Shown here: piece after piece, positions 1-8,806 of the stretch
Layout: the number at the start of each line of letters is the position of its first letter
Numbering within the stretch: position 1 is the first letter of the stretch
NCBI GenBank assembly: GCA_002438505.1
Contig: DJPI01000018.1
Coordinates: forward strand, 1 to 64,000
Direction of reading: 5' to 3'
Source: Ruminococcaceae bacterium UBA6416
Lineage (GTDB): Bacteria > Bacillota > Clostridia > Oscillospirales > Acutalibacteraceae
DNA length: 64,000 bases
Position numbers and translations under genes: made by a program
The notes under the pieces: generated by a model
Databases searched by the model: none
What the model saw: the letters and a program-made list of their open reading frames with translations, nothing else
Told to the model about the DNA's origin: nothing

Positions 1-25
1 ATTCTTGGGAAGTTTAGGTTCTATC

Positions 26-1207
26 ATGAAGTGTTCAAACTGCGGCGCAGAATTTGAGGGAGCGTTTTGCCCCCGATGCGGAAAACAGACTGCGCCTTTT
101 CAAAGCACAATTCAGCAACCGCAAAATTCCGGAAAAAAGAAAACCAAAAAGAAAAAGCCTGTTTACAAAAGATGGTGGTTTATTGCGGCAATAATCATTG
201 CTGCCATTATTGCAATCAGCTCAATAAAAACAAGTGTCAAGCAAAGGCTTGACTGGTCAAAAACCGAGCTTTGCGATGTTTTGCCAAAGCCGGATTCAAA
301 AAGAGGAGAGATAATATCCGATTCGGAAGATGAACTGAATGTTAATGTTTTCAAAGTATCCGATGAAAGCTATAAAAAATATGTTTCCGAGTGCAAGGAA
401 AAGGGCTTCACTGTTGATTCCGAATCCTCGGGAAGCAATTTCAGTGCTTACAATCAGGACGGATATAAGCTTGAAATTCATTATTATGATAATGAAATGA
501 AAATCTATCTTAACGCACCAATGAGCTTTTCCGCCATAAGCTGGCCGAAAAGCAAAATCGGAAAAGCCCTGCCGAAACCGAAAACATTGAAAGGCAATGT
601 TATCAGTGAATCCGAGGATACCTTTTCCGTTTATATTACAGACACCTCAAAAGATGACTATAACGAATACATAGACACCTGCGCGGACAAGGGCTTTAAT
701 ATTGATTACGGAAAAGACGCTGTATATTATCACGCCGAAAACAAACAGGGCTTCAGTCTTGAGGTAAGATATGAAGGAAATAATCTCATGAAAATATATA
801 TCTCCGCTCCGGACGATGATAAAGATATTGACGATGATGACGATTGGGACGAGGACGAGGAAAACGAGACAACCGAAAAGGAAACAAAAAAATCAACAAC
901 CGCCCCAAAAACAACTTCTCCCAAGTCAAGCAAGAGCAGCACCTCCGGTATCCGTAAAGAGTTCAAGGAGGCAATGGACAGCTATGTGGAGTTCATAGAC
1001 GAATATGTTGAATTCATGAAAAGATTTGAAGAATCTGACGGTTCGGACTTGAAGCTCATTTCCGATTATGCAAAATTTACGAAAAAATGCTCTGAAATGG
1101 ACGAAAAATTTGCTGAGTGGGAAGATGATGACCTCAGCACCGAGGAAATGGCATATTACATTGATGTCCAGGCAAAGGTCAGCAAAAAGCTTCTTGAAAT
1201 ATCGTAA
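26..1207 (+). CDS. Zinc-ribbon, single-pass membrane protein of unknown role
   Basis: The ATG at 26 is preferred because it places a zinc ribbon at the extreme N terminus (CSNC then CPRC, a pair of CxxC knuckles), as in many Firmicute zinc-ribbon membrane proteins; the frame also stays open upstream from a TTG at 5. A basic stretch of lysines is followed by one hydrophobic segment at about residues 50-69, then a large external region with two similar halves, each beginning with an LPKP motif (roughly residues 85-160 and 180-260). Next come an Asp/Glu-rich linker, a Thr/Ser/Lys-rich linker and a charged helical C terminus. The duplicated halves suggest two copies of one extracytoplasmic domain. 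No catalytic motif is visible and the function is unknown. An intrinsic terminator follows directly. Confidence 0.85.
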   Translation: MKCSNCGAEFEGAFCPRCGKQTAPFQSTIQQPQNSGKKKTKKKKPVYKRWWFIAAIIIAAIIAISSIKTSVKQRLDWSKTELCDVLPKPDSKRGEIISDSEDELNVNVFKVSDESYKKYVSECKEKGFTVDSESSGSNFSAYNQDGYKLEIHYYDNEMKIYLNAPMSFSAISWPKSKIGKALPKPKTLKGNVISESEDTFSVYITDTSKDDYNEYIDTCADKGFNIDYGKDAVYYHAENKQGFSLEVRYEGNNLMKIYISAPDDDKDIDDDDDWDEDEENETTEKETKKSTTAPKTTSPKSSKSSTSGIRKEFKEAMDSYVEFIDEYVEFMKRFEESDGSDLKLISDYAKFTKKCSEMDEKFAEWEDDDLSTEEMAYYIDVQAKVSKKLLEIS

Positions 1208-1222
1208 GCACAAATAAGTTCA

Positions 1223-1254
1223 GGGGTCTGCCGCATCAGGGCAGCCCCTTTTTT
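1223..1254 (+). terminator. Intrinsic terminator after the zinc-ribbon gene
   Basis: A GC-rich hairpin (arms GGGGTCTGCC and GGCAGCCCC, one bulged T) is followed by six T residues, 16 bases after the stop codon of the zinc-ribbon gene. Confidence 0.85.
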
Positions 1255-1283
1255 CACGGGCATTTCACAAAGCCAAGAGATAA

Positions 1284-1322
1284 ATTAAAAAGCAGCCGCG
1301 GCGCCCGGCCGCGACTGCTTTC
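1284..1322 (-). terminator. Terminator of the liv operon
   Basis: Read on the minus strand, a strong hairpin (AAAGCAGTCGCGG pairing with CCGCGGCTGC) ends in TTTTT just past the stop of the last liv gene. It closes the branched-chain amino-acid transporter operon. Confidence 0.8.
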
Positions 1323-1332
1323 AAGCAAAGAT

Positions 1333-2058
1333 TCAATTTTTCGTTTTTCCAAGATATGCTTCCTTAATGGTTTCATCAGCAAGAAGCTCGGCTCCGGTGC
1401 CCTCCATTGTGATGCGGCCAGTTTCCATAACATAGGCCTTGTCTGCAATTTTGAGCGCCATGTTTGCGTTCTGCTCAATGAGCAAAACCGTGATTCCCTC
1501 GCTGTTGATCTGGCGGATGATTGAGAAAATATCCTGAACAACAAGCGGAGCAAGACCGAGCGACGGTTCGTCCATCATAATAAGCTTCGGTGCGCTCATC
1601 AGCGCCCTGCCGACCGCAAGCATCTGCTGCTCGCCGCCGGAAAGAGTTCCGGCAAGCTGCCACGAACGCTCCTTAAGACGCGGAAACAGCTCATAAACGT
1701 GCTCGGTGTCCTTTTGAATTTCTTTTTTATCTTTCCTGAGATATGCGCCGATTTTAAGGTTTTCAAGGACGGTGAGGTTCGGAAAAACACGTCTGCCCTC
1801 GGGAACAAGAGTCACGCCCTTTGAAACAATGAAGTCCGGCGTTTTTCCGCTGATTTCTGTTCCTTCAAAAGTGATTGAAGCGCTCTTCGGCTTGACAACT
1901 CCTGAAATTGTTTTGAGAACGGTGCTTTTTCCGGCTCCGTTCGCACCGATGAGAGTAACGATATCACCTTTTGGAACGTCAAAGGAAATGCCCTTAACGG
2001 CTTCAATTCCGCCGTATGAAACAACAAGGTCTTTAATCTGAAGAATATTTTCACTCAT
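1333..2058 (-). CDS. livF: Branched-chain amino acid ABC transporter, ATP-binding protein LivF
   Basis: ATPase subunit of the LIV-type uptake system (leucine, isoleucine, valine or related amino acids), acting on the cytoplasmic face with LivG. At 241 aa it has the normal family length. Visible motifs are Walker A GANGAGKS (about residues 38-45), the ABC signature LSGGEQQM (about 139-146), Walker B ending in MMDEPS, and a C-terminal LLIEQN switch stretch typical of LivF. It overlaps livG by 8 bases, which implies translational coupling, and is the last gene of the operon livJ-livH-livM-livG-livF. The exact substrate cannot be read from the sequence; urea or amide transporters use related ATPases, but the amino-acid type fits best. 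Confidence 0.93.
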   Translation of the reverse strand: MSENILQIKDLVVSYGGIEAVKGISFDVPKGDIVTLIGANGAGKSTVLKTISGVVKPKSASITFEGTEISGKTPDFIVSKGVTLVPEGRRVFPNLTVLENLKIGAYLRKDKKEIQKDTEHVYELFPRLKERSWQLAGTLSGGEQQMLAVGRALMSAPKLIMMDEPSLGLAPLVVQDIFSIIRQINSEGITVLLIEQNANMALKIADKAYVMETGRITMEGTGAELLADETIKEAYLGKTKN

Positions 2059-2920
2059 CTTCCGTCACCCCCAGGTATGCGTCAATAACACGCTGATCGT
2101 TCTGAATCTCCGCCGGAGTACCCTTTGCAATGAGCTTTCCGAAGTCGATAACATAAATGCGGTCGGAAATGTCCATAACAAGGTTCATGTGGTGCTCAAT
2201 AACAAAAATTGTGAGGCCGAAATCATCGCGTATTTTTCTGATGAAAGCGGTCAGCTCATCCGTCTCCTGCGGATTCATTCCGGCCGCCGGTTCGTCAAGA
2301 AGGAGGAGCTTCGGCTTTGTTGCAAGAGCACGGGCAATTTCAAGGTGACGCTGCTTTCCGTATGGCAGCGAGGTTGCCTTTTCGTCCATAACATCGTCAA
2401 GGCCGAGAATTTTGAGGAGTTCAAGACATTCCTCCTTCATTTTTCTTTCTTCCTTGGCGTTGAGCTTGAATGTTGCAGTGAAAAGGTTGCTCTTTCTTCT
2501 CATGTGTTTTGCAATGAGAACATTTTCAAAAACCGTCATTGACTTGAACAGGCGGATGTTTTGGAACGTCCTTGCAATGCCCTTTTTGGCAATGGCGTCC
2601 GGCTTGAGCGTGACAACCGTTTTTCCGTGTTTCGGCTTTGAAAGATACTTTTCTTTGTCCTCACCGGCATAAAGCTTTTTCATCTTTCCGTGGGGATGGT
2701 TTCTTGCAATGGGCTTTCCAAGGAAGTCCACCTCGCCGTTAGTCGGCTCATAAACGCCGGTTATAACATTGAACGCCGTTGTTTTTCCGGCGCCGTTGGG
2801 ACCGATGATTGAAACAATTTCACCCTCATTGATTTCAAGGGAAAGGTCATTGACGGCAACAACTCCGCCGAACTGCATTGTGATATCGCTCAGACGAAGA
2901 ACATTCTTTTTTTCACTCAT
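2051..2920 (-). CDS. livG: Branched-chain amino acid ABC transporter, ATP-binding protein LivG
   Basis: Second ATPase of the LIV transporter. It contains Walker A GPNGAGKT (about residues 40-47), the conserved LivG stretch GIARTFQNIRLF, a signature region reading LPYGKQRHLEIARAL, and Walker B LLLLDEPAAGMNP. The C terminus carries the LivG-specific VIEHHMNLVM and DFGKLIAKG motifs. It is 289 aa, longer than the usual roughly 255 aa, because about 30 Lys-rich residues are inserted between the Q-loop region and the GIARTFQN motif (about residues 75-108). The start overlaps the livM stop by four bases (ATGA). Confidence 0.93.
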   Translation of the reverse strand: MSEKKNVLRLSDITMQFGGVVAVNDLSLEINEGEIVSIIGPNGAGKTTAFNVITGVYEPTNGEVDFLGKPIARNHPHGKMKKLYAGEDKEKYLSKPKHGKTVVTLKPDAIAKKGIARTFQNIRLFKSMTVFENVLIAKHMRRKSNLFTATFKLNAKEERKMKEECLELLKILGLDDVMDEKATSLPYGKQRHLEIARALATKPKLLLLDEPAAGMNPQETDELTAFIRKIRDDFGLTIFVIEHHMNLVMDISDRIYVIDFGKLIAKGTPAEIQNDQRVIDAYLGVTEDE

Positions 2921-4050
2921 TTTGCTGCGGCCTCCTTTTTCTCTTCCTTTGCGGGTGTTTTCTTTTTGCGGCTGAATTTTTCAATTATTCGCGAAAGAGA
3001 GAACTCCTTGTCACCCATAATGCCCTGGCGGAAGAAGAGAACGATTATCATGATAATAACCGAGAAAATAACCTTTCTGAAGCCGCCGCGGAACAGCGAT
3101 GATTCAATGCCGAGGAAGGAGCCGCTGTCAAGACCGCGCAGCCACCATTCGCTCGCCGCGATATAAAGGAACGAGGCAATGCAGCTTCCGCTGATTGAAC
3201 CGATTCCGCCAACAACAACAATGAGCAAAATCTCATATGTCATTGCGGATTTGAAGGCGGTTGCCTGAATTGTGCTCTGGTGCATTGCAAGAAGCGCACC
3301 GCCGATTCCGGCAAAGAATGAGCTGATAATAAATGAAATCTGCTTGTGGGAAGCAAGGTTGATACCCATGGCTTCAGCGGCAATTTCATCGTCGCGGATG
3401 GCCTTGAGGGCGCGTCCGTAAGTTGAGTTGATAAAAAGCACAATGAACAAAATGCAAAGCACGGTTATTGCAAGCGCGATGGTGCTTGAAAACTTCGTTG
3501 AGCCGAACCACTGCGCTGCAAGCGAGTCAAAGGTCGGATAACCCCTCAGAAGGTTTGAGCCGTTGGTGAGCGGGCCGAACTTATCCCACTGAACAAAAGC
3601 ACGGATAATTTCTGCAAAACCGAGCGTTGCAATCGCAAGATAATCGCTCTTGAGTCTCAGCACCGGCAGGCCGATAAGGAACGCAAAAACTCCGGCAATA
3701 ACACCGGCAATAATGAGCGCAAGCGGCCAGGGAATCGGACTTTTAACAAGTCCGCCGTCAAAATACTGGTAAACGCTGTTGCGCATTTCGGCAGGGATTG
3801 TGAGGATGGCATAGGTGTATGCGCCAATGAGCATGAAGCCCGCCTGGCCGAGCGAGAAAAGGCCGGTGAAGCCGTTGAGAAGGTTCATTGAAACGGCAAC
3901 AAGCGCATATACGCAGCTCTTTTTAACAACCGAGAAGAAGAGAGACGTTCTCGGCGCAACCATTTCGGCAATGATGTCAACCGCAAAAAGGAGGGCAACA
4001 ATCACGAAAAGAGCAATAACATCAATTTTTTTATTCTTCTTGTTAAGCAT
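2917..4050 (-). CDS. livM: Branched-chain amino acid ABC transporter permease LivM
   Basis: Inner-membrane permease half of the LIV system, 377 aa with about nine or ten hydrophobic segments. It carries the family hallmark NLLNGFTGLFSLGQAGFM near residue 60 and the cytoplasmic EAA-like loop around GRALKAIRDDEIAAEAMGIN that contacts the ATPases. The C-terminal tail is Lys/Glu/Ala-rich and cytoplasmic. The ATG at 4050 follows a GGGAGGGG ribosome binding site 14 bases after the livH stop. It pairs with LivH to form the translocation channel. Confidence 0.93.
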   Translation of the reverse strand: MLNKKNKKIDVIALFVIVALLFAVDIIAEMVAPRTSLFFSVVKKSCVYALVAVSMNLLNGFTGLFSLGQAGFMLIGAYTYAILTIPAEMRNSVYQYFDGGLVKSPIPWPLALIIAGVIAGVFAFLIGLPVLRLKSDYLAIATLGFAEIIRAFVQWDKFGPLTNGSNLLRGYPTFDSLAAQWFGSTKFSSTIALAITVLCILFIVLFINSTYGRALKAIRDDEIAAEAMGINLASHKQISFIISSFFAGIGGALLAMHQSTIQATAFKSAMTYEILLIVVVGGIGSISGSCIASFLYIAASEWWLRGLDSGSFLGIESSLFRGGFRKVIFSVIIMIIVLFFRQGIMGDKEFSLSRIIEKFSRKKKTPAKEEKKEAAAK

Positions 4051-4064
4051 TGCTTTCCCCTCCC

Positions 4065-4958
4065 TTAGACTTTGTCAATGTTCTTTTCGCCGAAAATTCC
4101 CGTGGGCTTGACGCAGAGAATAACGATGAGAAGAGCAAAGGTGAATGCATCGGAGAATGTTGTCAGTCCGGCGCCTTTGATGATGTTTTCGCAAATGCCG
4201 ATGATGAACGCACCAACAACCGCTCCCGGAATTGAGCCGATTCCGCCGAAAACAGCCGCAACAAACGCCTTGAGTCCCGGCATCGCGCCGGAGGTCGGCA
4301 TAACGGACGTGTAATTTGTGAAATAAAGAAACGAGCCAACGGCCGCAAGGAACGAACCGATGACAAAGGTCATTGAAATGACCTTGTTGATTTTAACGCC
4401 CATGAGCTGGCTTGTTTCAAAGTCTTTTGAAACGGCGCGCATTGCAATGCCGATTTTGGTATACTTGATGAGAAGCACCAAAACAACAATGAGAACAATC
4501 GTCAGAATCGGCGTGATAACGGTTACTCGCTTTGTTGCCGCGCCGAAAACACTGATTGTGTCAGAAATATACGGAATTTTCGGATATGTCTGCGGAAGTC
4601 CGCCGGTGACATAAAGCGCAAGGTTCTGAATAAGATATGAAACACCGATTGCGGAAATCATGACAGACATCCTCGGCGCCGCACGCAGCGGCTTATAGGC
4701 GAGCTTTTCAACAAGTACACCGAGAATTACCGTTGCAACAAGAACAATCGGGATTGCGATATAAACCGGAAGCGAGGCCGAAAGATAAACCATTATGAGA
4801 CCGGCCACCATGAAGATATCACCATGAGCAAAGTTGATAAGGCGTAAAATGCCGTACACCATTGTGTATCCGATTGCAATCAGTGCATACTGACCGCCGA
4901 CTGATATACCGGCAAGAATATGCGGCAAGTTCTTTTGAAAAAATCCTGCAATGTCCAT
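4065..4958 (-). CDS. livH: Branched-chain amino acid ABC transporter permease LivH
   Basis: Second permease of the LIV transporter, 297 aa. The N-terminal GGQYALIAIGYTMVYGILRLINFAHGD stretch (here split for brevity) is diagnostic of LivH, and the ATPase-contact loop reads RAVSKDFETSQLMGVKIN. Several hydrophobic segments span the whole length. A GGAGG site precedes the ATG at 4958. It is separated from the binding-protein gene by 282 bases containing two hairpins, the usual arrangement that lets the binding protein be made in excess over the membrane parts. Confidence 0.93.
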   Translation of the reverse strand: MDIAGFFQKNLPHILAGISVGGQYALIAIGYTMVYGILRLINFAHGDIFMVAGLIMVYLSASLPVYIAIPIVLVATVILGVLVEKLAYKPLRAAPRMSVMISAIGVSYLIQNLALYVTGGLPQTYPKIPYISDTISVFGAATKRVTVITPILTIVLIVVLVLLIKYTKIGIAMRAVSKDFETSQLMGVKINKVISMTFVIGSFLAAVGSFLYFTNYTSVMPTSGAMPGLKAFVAAVFGGIGSIPGAVVGAFIIGICENIIKGAGLTTFSDAFTFALLIVILCVKPTGIFGEKNIDKV

Positions 4959-5240
4959 TTTTTTCCTCCGTTTTCAGATTGACGGCATCCGCCGCAAGTG
5001 GAAAAATTCTCACTCTTTCAAATACAACCGAAGAGAGTCGAAAAACCAGACTTAAAGCCGAGCATAATGCTGCATCATTCGGCTCTTTTCGAATATATTT
5101 GAAGAAAATGAGCGTTGATTTAAAAATTAGGCCATATATCCAAAATCTATAAAACGGTTTGCCGAGTGAAGCCCCGGCAAACCGATACAAGCAAAAATAT
5201 CAATAAATAAAATTCAGAAATATCTTAAACTTGCTTTGAA
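4959..5240 (-). other. livJ-livH intergenic region with two hairpins
   Basis: This 282-base gap holds no gene. Reading on the minus strand, the first hairpin (about 5151-5185, arms CGGTTTGCCG and CGGCAAACCG, then TTTTAT) looks like a partial terminator for the binding-protein gene. A second hairpin (about 5057-5091, arms AGCCGA and TCGGCT) lies closer to livH. Partial termination here would lower expression of livH-M-G-F relative to livJ; that is inference from structure. Confidence 0.6.
5151..5185 (-). terminator. Probable (leaky) terminator after the LIV binding-protein gene
   Basis: On the minus strand a ten-base-pair stem (CGGTTTGCCG / CGGCAAACCG) with a ten-base loop is followed by TTTTAT. 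Since livH lies just downstream with no obvious promoter of its own, read-through is likely. Confidence 0.7.
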
Positions 5241-6458
5241 TTAAACACCCTGTTCTGCAACAAAGTCCCACGCACCGGTTTCGGTGTTTGCGTTCTTAAC
5301 GAATGCGGTATCTCTCTTTGCGTCACCGGTTTCATTGAATTCAATCTTTCCGGAAACGCCGTTATATGTTACTGAGGGAAGAGTCTTCATAACGTCTGCG
5401 GGTGCGGTTGAGCCGGCCTTTTTGAGCGCCTCAAGAGCAACAAAGTATGCGTCATATCCCATTGCGGTAACTGCTGCAACGGTGTCATCTCCGCCGTTGT
5501 TGGTCTTTGCCTGGCTGTCCTCATTGATCCATTTCTTGATGCCTTCATCAAATTCCTTGTTGCCGCCTTCCTGATAGAAGGTTGTAACATAAATCTTTGC
5601 ATCGGTTCCCTTTGCGGCCTTGAGGATAACATTTGAATCCCATGTGTCGCTTGCAAGGAGGGGAAGTCCGGTGCCCTGAGAGGTTGACTGTTCAACAATA
5701 AGCTGAGCATATGAAATTGAGGTCGGTGAGAAGATTACCTCGCAATTTTCGTTCTTGGCATTGGTGAGGTATGAAGTGAAGTCTGAGTTTCCTTCCGGGA
5801 AGTCTTCCTTAACAACGGTTCCGCCGAGAGCTTCAAAAGCCTTGGTGAAGTAATTTGCAAGACCCTGGTCATAGTCGTTTCCGAGCTGAGCGAGGATGTA
5901 TGCCTTCTTAGCCTTAAGCTCCTTGAAAGCATAGTTTGCAAGAACTGTGCCCTGGAACGGATCAAGGAAGCAGATGCGGAAGTAGTGGCTGTTGCCTTCG
6001 GTAACCTGCGGGTTGGTGCAGGTGACGCCGATTGCGGGAATTCCTGCGTTCTGGAAAACGGGTGAGCCTGCGATTGCAACGCTTGAGCCGTATGAGCCGA
6101 GAACAACGGAAACGCCGGCCGAAACAAGAGTCTGGGCAGCGGTCGGAGCCTTGTCTGTTGAAGATTCGTTATCAACGATTTCAAGCTTTACGTCATAGGT
6201 TTTTCCGCCGATTTCAACGGTGGGAGCAACATGGTTTGCATACTGCATACCAAGAATCTCCTGCTTTCCGCCTGCGCCGTTGTCACCTGACTGAGGCTCA
6301 AAAACGCCGATTTTGACAACATCGTTGCCGGTGGAGCTGTCCTTGCTTTCGCCGGAAGAAGCCGGAGCAGAGGTCTGGTCATCGGAGTTTCCGCCGCCGC
6401 AAGCAACGAGCGAGAAAACAAGAAGAGCAGCAAGTACGATAGCTAACAGTTTTTTCAT
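5241..6458 (-). CDS. livJ: Branched-chain amino acid ABC transporter substrate-binding lipoprotein
   Basis: Extracellular receptor of the LIV transporter, about 405 aa. The start at 6458 is chosen over an in-frame upstream start because GGAGG lies eight bases before it and it begins a lipoprotein signal: MKKLLAIVLAALLVFSLVAC with lipobox LVAC. After a Ser/Thr/Gly-rich linker comes a type-I periplasmic-binding fold: VKIGVFEPQSGDNG, the NESSTDKAPTAAQTLV stretch, and the GYDAYFVALEALKKAG region near the C terminus. It heads the liv operon and has a good sigma-A promoter about 100 bases upstream. The ligand is not certain from sequence. Confidence 0.93.
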   Translation of the reverse strand: MKKLLAIVLAALLVFSLVACGGGNSDDQTSAPASSGESKDSSTGNDVVKIGVFEPQSGDNGAGGKQEILGMQYANHVAPTVEIGGKTYDVKLEIVDNESSTDKAPTAAQTLVSAGVSVVLGSYGSSVAIAGSPVFQNAGIPAIGVTCTNPQVTEGNSHYFRICFLDPFQGTVLANYAFKELKAKKAYILAQLGNDYDQGLANYFTKAFEALGGTVVKEDFPEGNSDFTSYLTNAKNENCEVIFSPTSISYAQLIVEQSTSQGTGLPLLASDTWDSNVILKAAKGTDAKIYVTTFYQEGGNKEFDEGIKKWINEDSQAKTNNGGDDTVAAVTAMGYDAYFVALEALKKAGSTAPADVMKTLPSVTYNGVSGKIEFNETGDAKRDTAFVKNANTETGAWDFVAEQGV

Positions 6459-6568
6459 GATTATTCCTCCATTCTTTTTTCGGCCGGATATTTTTGCGGC
6501 CGCTTTTCTGTTGGCTGTGCCAAAAGTCAACGCAAACACACTGCGTATGCGTGGATTTAGACTGTTAA

Positions 6569-6597
6569 ATTATATACTAAAGCGCGCATATTTTCAA
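6569..6597 (-). promoter_or_regulatory. Sigma-A promoter of the liv operon
   Basis: On the minus strand a TTGAAA -35 box and TATAAT -10 box are separated by exactly 17 bases, about 105 bases upstream of the binding-protein ATG. The leader between them contains no obvious riboswitch. The rest of the interval to the next gene (6600-6804) is AT-rich and shows nothing further. Confidence 0.75.
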
Positions 6598-6804
6598 TAA
6601 TATGCGTTGCTTTTTTCGCAAAACAGGCGGATTTTATGAATTGTTTACTATATTTTTCACATTTTGCCCCTCATTATGACAATTTTCAACAAAGCCAAAT
6701 GTTTAATTATTCAACAAATTTGTATTTTTACTCGCTTTTTTGCGGTGAGCAAGGATTCACCCGTTTGACTCGGCCGCGGTGAATTTCCGCTCACCGTCCG
6801 CTCG

Positions 6805-7770
6805 TCACAAAAGATTGATTTCATTACCCTTTCCGCCGCCGAAAAGATCGGCCGGACGAACGTCAAAAACGGTCTTGCAGCCGCTCTCTTTGCGCGCGTT
6901 CATGCGCACGCACGCTTTTGCGTATGCAAAAATTATACCGGCCGTAATCTGCGGATTGGACGGACTTGAAAGGGAAAACTCCAGCCGGTCCGTTCCGCTT
7001 TCACCTTTGCGCAGAGCAATCACGTTTCCGGCGTGAGCCATGCTTTTATGCTCAAGCAAAAAAGCATCAAGGCTGATGAAATTGACCTCGGTTTCATAGC
7101 CTTTGAAGTATTCCGGCATATTGACAATCTCTTTGCGGATTTTCTCTTTGTCTGCGTTTTCCTTTGCAACAACATAGCAAATTCTCCGGTGCAGCTTTTC
7201 GGGCGAGAGCTCGGAAATTTCACCTCTGCGGACGCTTTCCCTTGCGCCCTTGACGGGAACGGTATATTCACGCGCAAACAGAACGCCGTCAATGCTTCTT
7301 ATTGCGTCCGTGTGTCCCTGACTGACTCCCCTGCCCCAGAAGGTGTAGGTTTTGCAAAAGGGCATCACGCTTTCCATATATATGCGTGCGAGAGAGAAAA
7401 GTCCCGGATCCCAGCCGGTGCTTATCACGGCGGTTTTTCCGCTCATTAGCGCGGCCTTGTTAACATTTTCAAAATGCTCCGGAATTTTTGCGTGGGTATC
7501 GAACGAATCAACAACATTAAAATATGACGCAATGAACGGCGTTGTTTCCGGAAGGTCATGTGCGCTGCCCATGCAGTTGAGAACAACGTCAATGCTTTCA
7601 TCAAAGAGTTGAATCAGTTCAAAGGGAAAAACGCGGACATTTTCCGGAGCATCAAGCGTTTCTGTGCTTCTGCGGCTGAACACGCCAACAAGTTCATCCT
7701 CTTTTGAATCAAGCACTGCGCACACCGCCGCTTTTCCGAGATTTCCGTATCCCGCAACCGCAATTTTCAT
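6805..7770 (-). CDS. ddh: meso-Diaminopimelate D-dehydrogenase
   Basis: NADPH-dependent enzyme that makes meso-diaminopimelate directly from tetrahydrodipicolinate and ammonia, supplying peptidoglycan and lysine. From the ATG at 7770 the protein is 321 aa, matching the family length of about 320. It opens with the nucleotide-binding motif KIAVAGYGNLG, and carries the substrate-site stretches STGWDPGLFSLARIY and WGRGVSQGHTDAIRSIDGV characteristic of the family. The start at 7770 is preferred because GGAGG lies ten bases before it; an in-frame ATG at 7779 is only one base from that site. A dapB gene lies elsewhere in the window at 34.6 kb. Confidence 0.93.
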   Translation of the reverse strand: MKIAVAGYGNLGKAAVCAVLDSKEDELVGVFSRRSTETLDAPENVRVFPFELIQLFDESIDVVLNCMGSAHDLPETTPFIASYFNVVDSFDTHAKIPEHFENVNKAALMSGKTAVISTGWDPGLFSLARIYMESVMPFCKTYTFWGRGVSQGHTDAIRSIDGVLFAREYTVPVKGARESVRRGEISELSPEKLHRRICYVVAKENADKEKIRKEIVNMPEYFKGYETEVNFISLDAFLLEHKSMAHAGNVIALRKGESGTDRLEFSLSSPSNPQITAGIIFAYAKACVRMNARKESGCKTVFDVRPADLFGGGKGNEINLL

Positions 7771-7906
7771 AGTAGACATACCTCCGTTATCCGTGATGAT
7801 ATATGATATACTATTCAAAAGGCTGCTGCGGTATGTTCACCGGACACCGATTGAATTGAAAACAAAAAACTCCGAAAAGAACATTTTCACTTTTGTGCTT
7901 TCTTTT

Positions 7907-8806
7907 TTATGCTTTCTTTGAAAGGACAGCGCGGCAGAGCGCAAAATCGCCGGGTGCTTCCATCAGGCCGGTTCCGTCCGTGAATGCATTATGCGGCGCA
8001 AAAAAGCGCTCATCAACCTCCTTTTTTGAAAGGTTTTCATAAATCAAGAAGCCGCTTTCCTGCAAGAGCCTTTCAAGCTCCGAAAAAGAGTACTCCGCCT
8101 TCATCCGTTCTCCGGCACCGGACGCAAGCTTTTGAACGGTGGTTGCGCCGTCGGCGGTTTTCAGCGGATAATCAAAAACAACCTCGCTGTATGCCGGAAC
8201 AAGAAAAGCAATTTTTTTCAAAAGCGATGAAAACTCCTCCTTATTAAGATAATGGCAAAGGCCGAGGGCGCAGACAAAAGTGCGCTCATTCCTTTTGAAT
8301 CCGGCCGAGATCAAGCTGTTTTCAAAATCGGCCGAAAGATCGCAGGAAGCAAAGGAAACCTTTGCGTGTTCAATTTTCCCCTCCTCAAGGCGGCGGATTT
8401 TGTCTTTAATCATCTCCTCGCGGTCAAGCTCAAAAGTGCTGAGCTTTCCGTAAAGCTCAGCTCTGTATGGCAAGGAATCATAGCCGGAGCCGAGCAGAAC
8501 AAGCTGCCTTGCGCCAAGCATTACGGCGTTTCTGAGCGCGTCCAAACAAAACGCACTGCGCGAAACAACCGCAGGCGCAAGGCGGGTATTGACAATTTTA
8601 TCAAGAGCCTCCCGAGGCGTTCCGGAAAAACCCGGAAAGAAAAAGGAGGCGCCGTTTTCCATTGAGGAGGCAACCTTTTCATACTCCTGCTTTGTCATCA
8701 GACGCTCGGCGAGCTCATCTTCATAAACCGGGGCTGCGCTGCGCTTTGTGTGATATGCGCGCGCAAAAAGCGAAACAAGGGCGGTCATGCTTGTGTTGTT
8801 ATCCAT
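7907..8806 (-). CDS. SAM-dependent methyltransferase, leucine carboxyl methyltransferase (LCM) type
   Basis: Predicted class I methyltransferase of the LCM/PPM1-like family, 299 aa. Sequence hallmarks are the N-terminal substrate-helix region with FARAYHTKR and Tyr/Phe-rich segments, the SAM-binding motif LVLLGSGYDSLPYR (about residues 100-113), and the acidic STFELDREEMIKDKIRRL that binds the ribose. A later LCHYLNKEEF resembles the post-II motif. Bacterial members are often secondary-metabolite O-methyltransferases or of unknown substrate. It stands alone between ddh and a divergent promoter region; the substrate is not predictable. Confidence 0.85.
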   Translation of the reverse strand: MDNNTSMTALVSLFARAYHTKRSAAPVYEDELAERLMTKQEYEKVASSMENGASFFFPGFSGTPREALDKIVNTRLAPAVVSRSAFCLDALRNAVMLGARQLVLLGSGYDSLPYRAELYGKLSTFELDREEMIKDKIRRLEEGKIEHAKVSFASCDLSADFENSLISAGFKRNERTFVCALGLCHYLNKEEFSSLLKKIAFLVPAYSEVVFDYPLKTADGATTVQKLASGAGERMKAEYSFSELERLLQESGFLIYENLSKKEVDERFFAPHNAFTDGTGLMEAPGDFALCRAVLSKKA

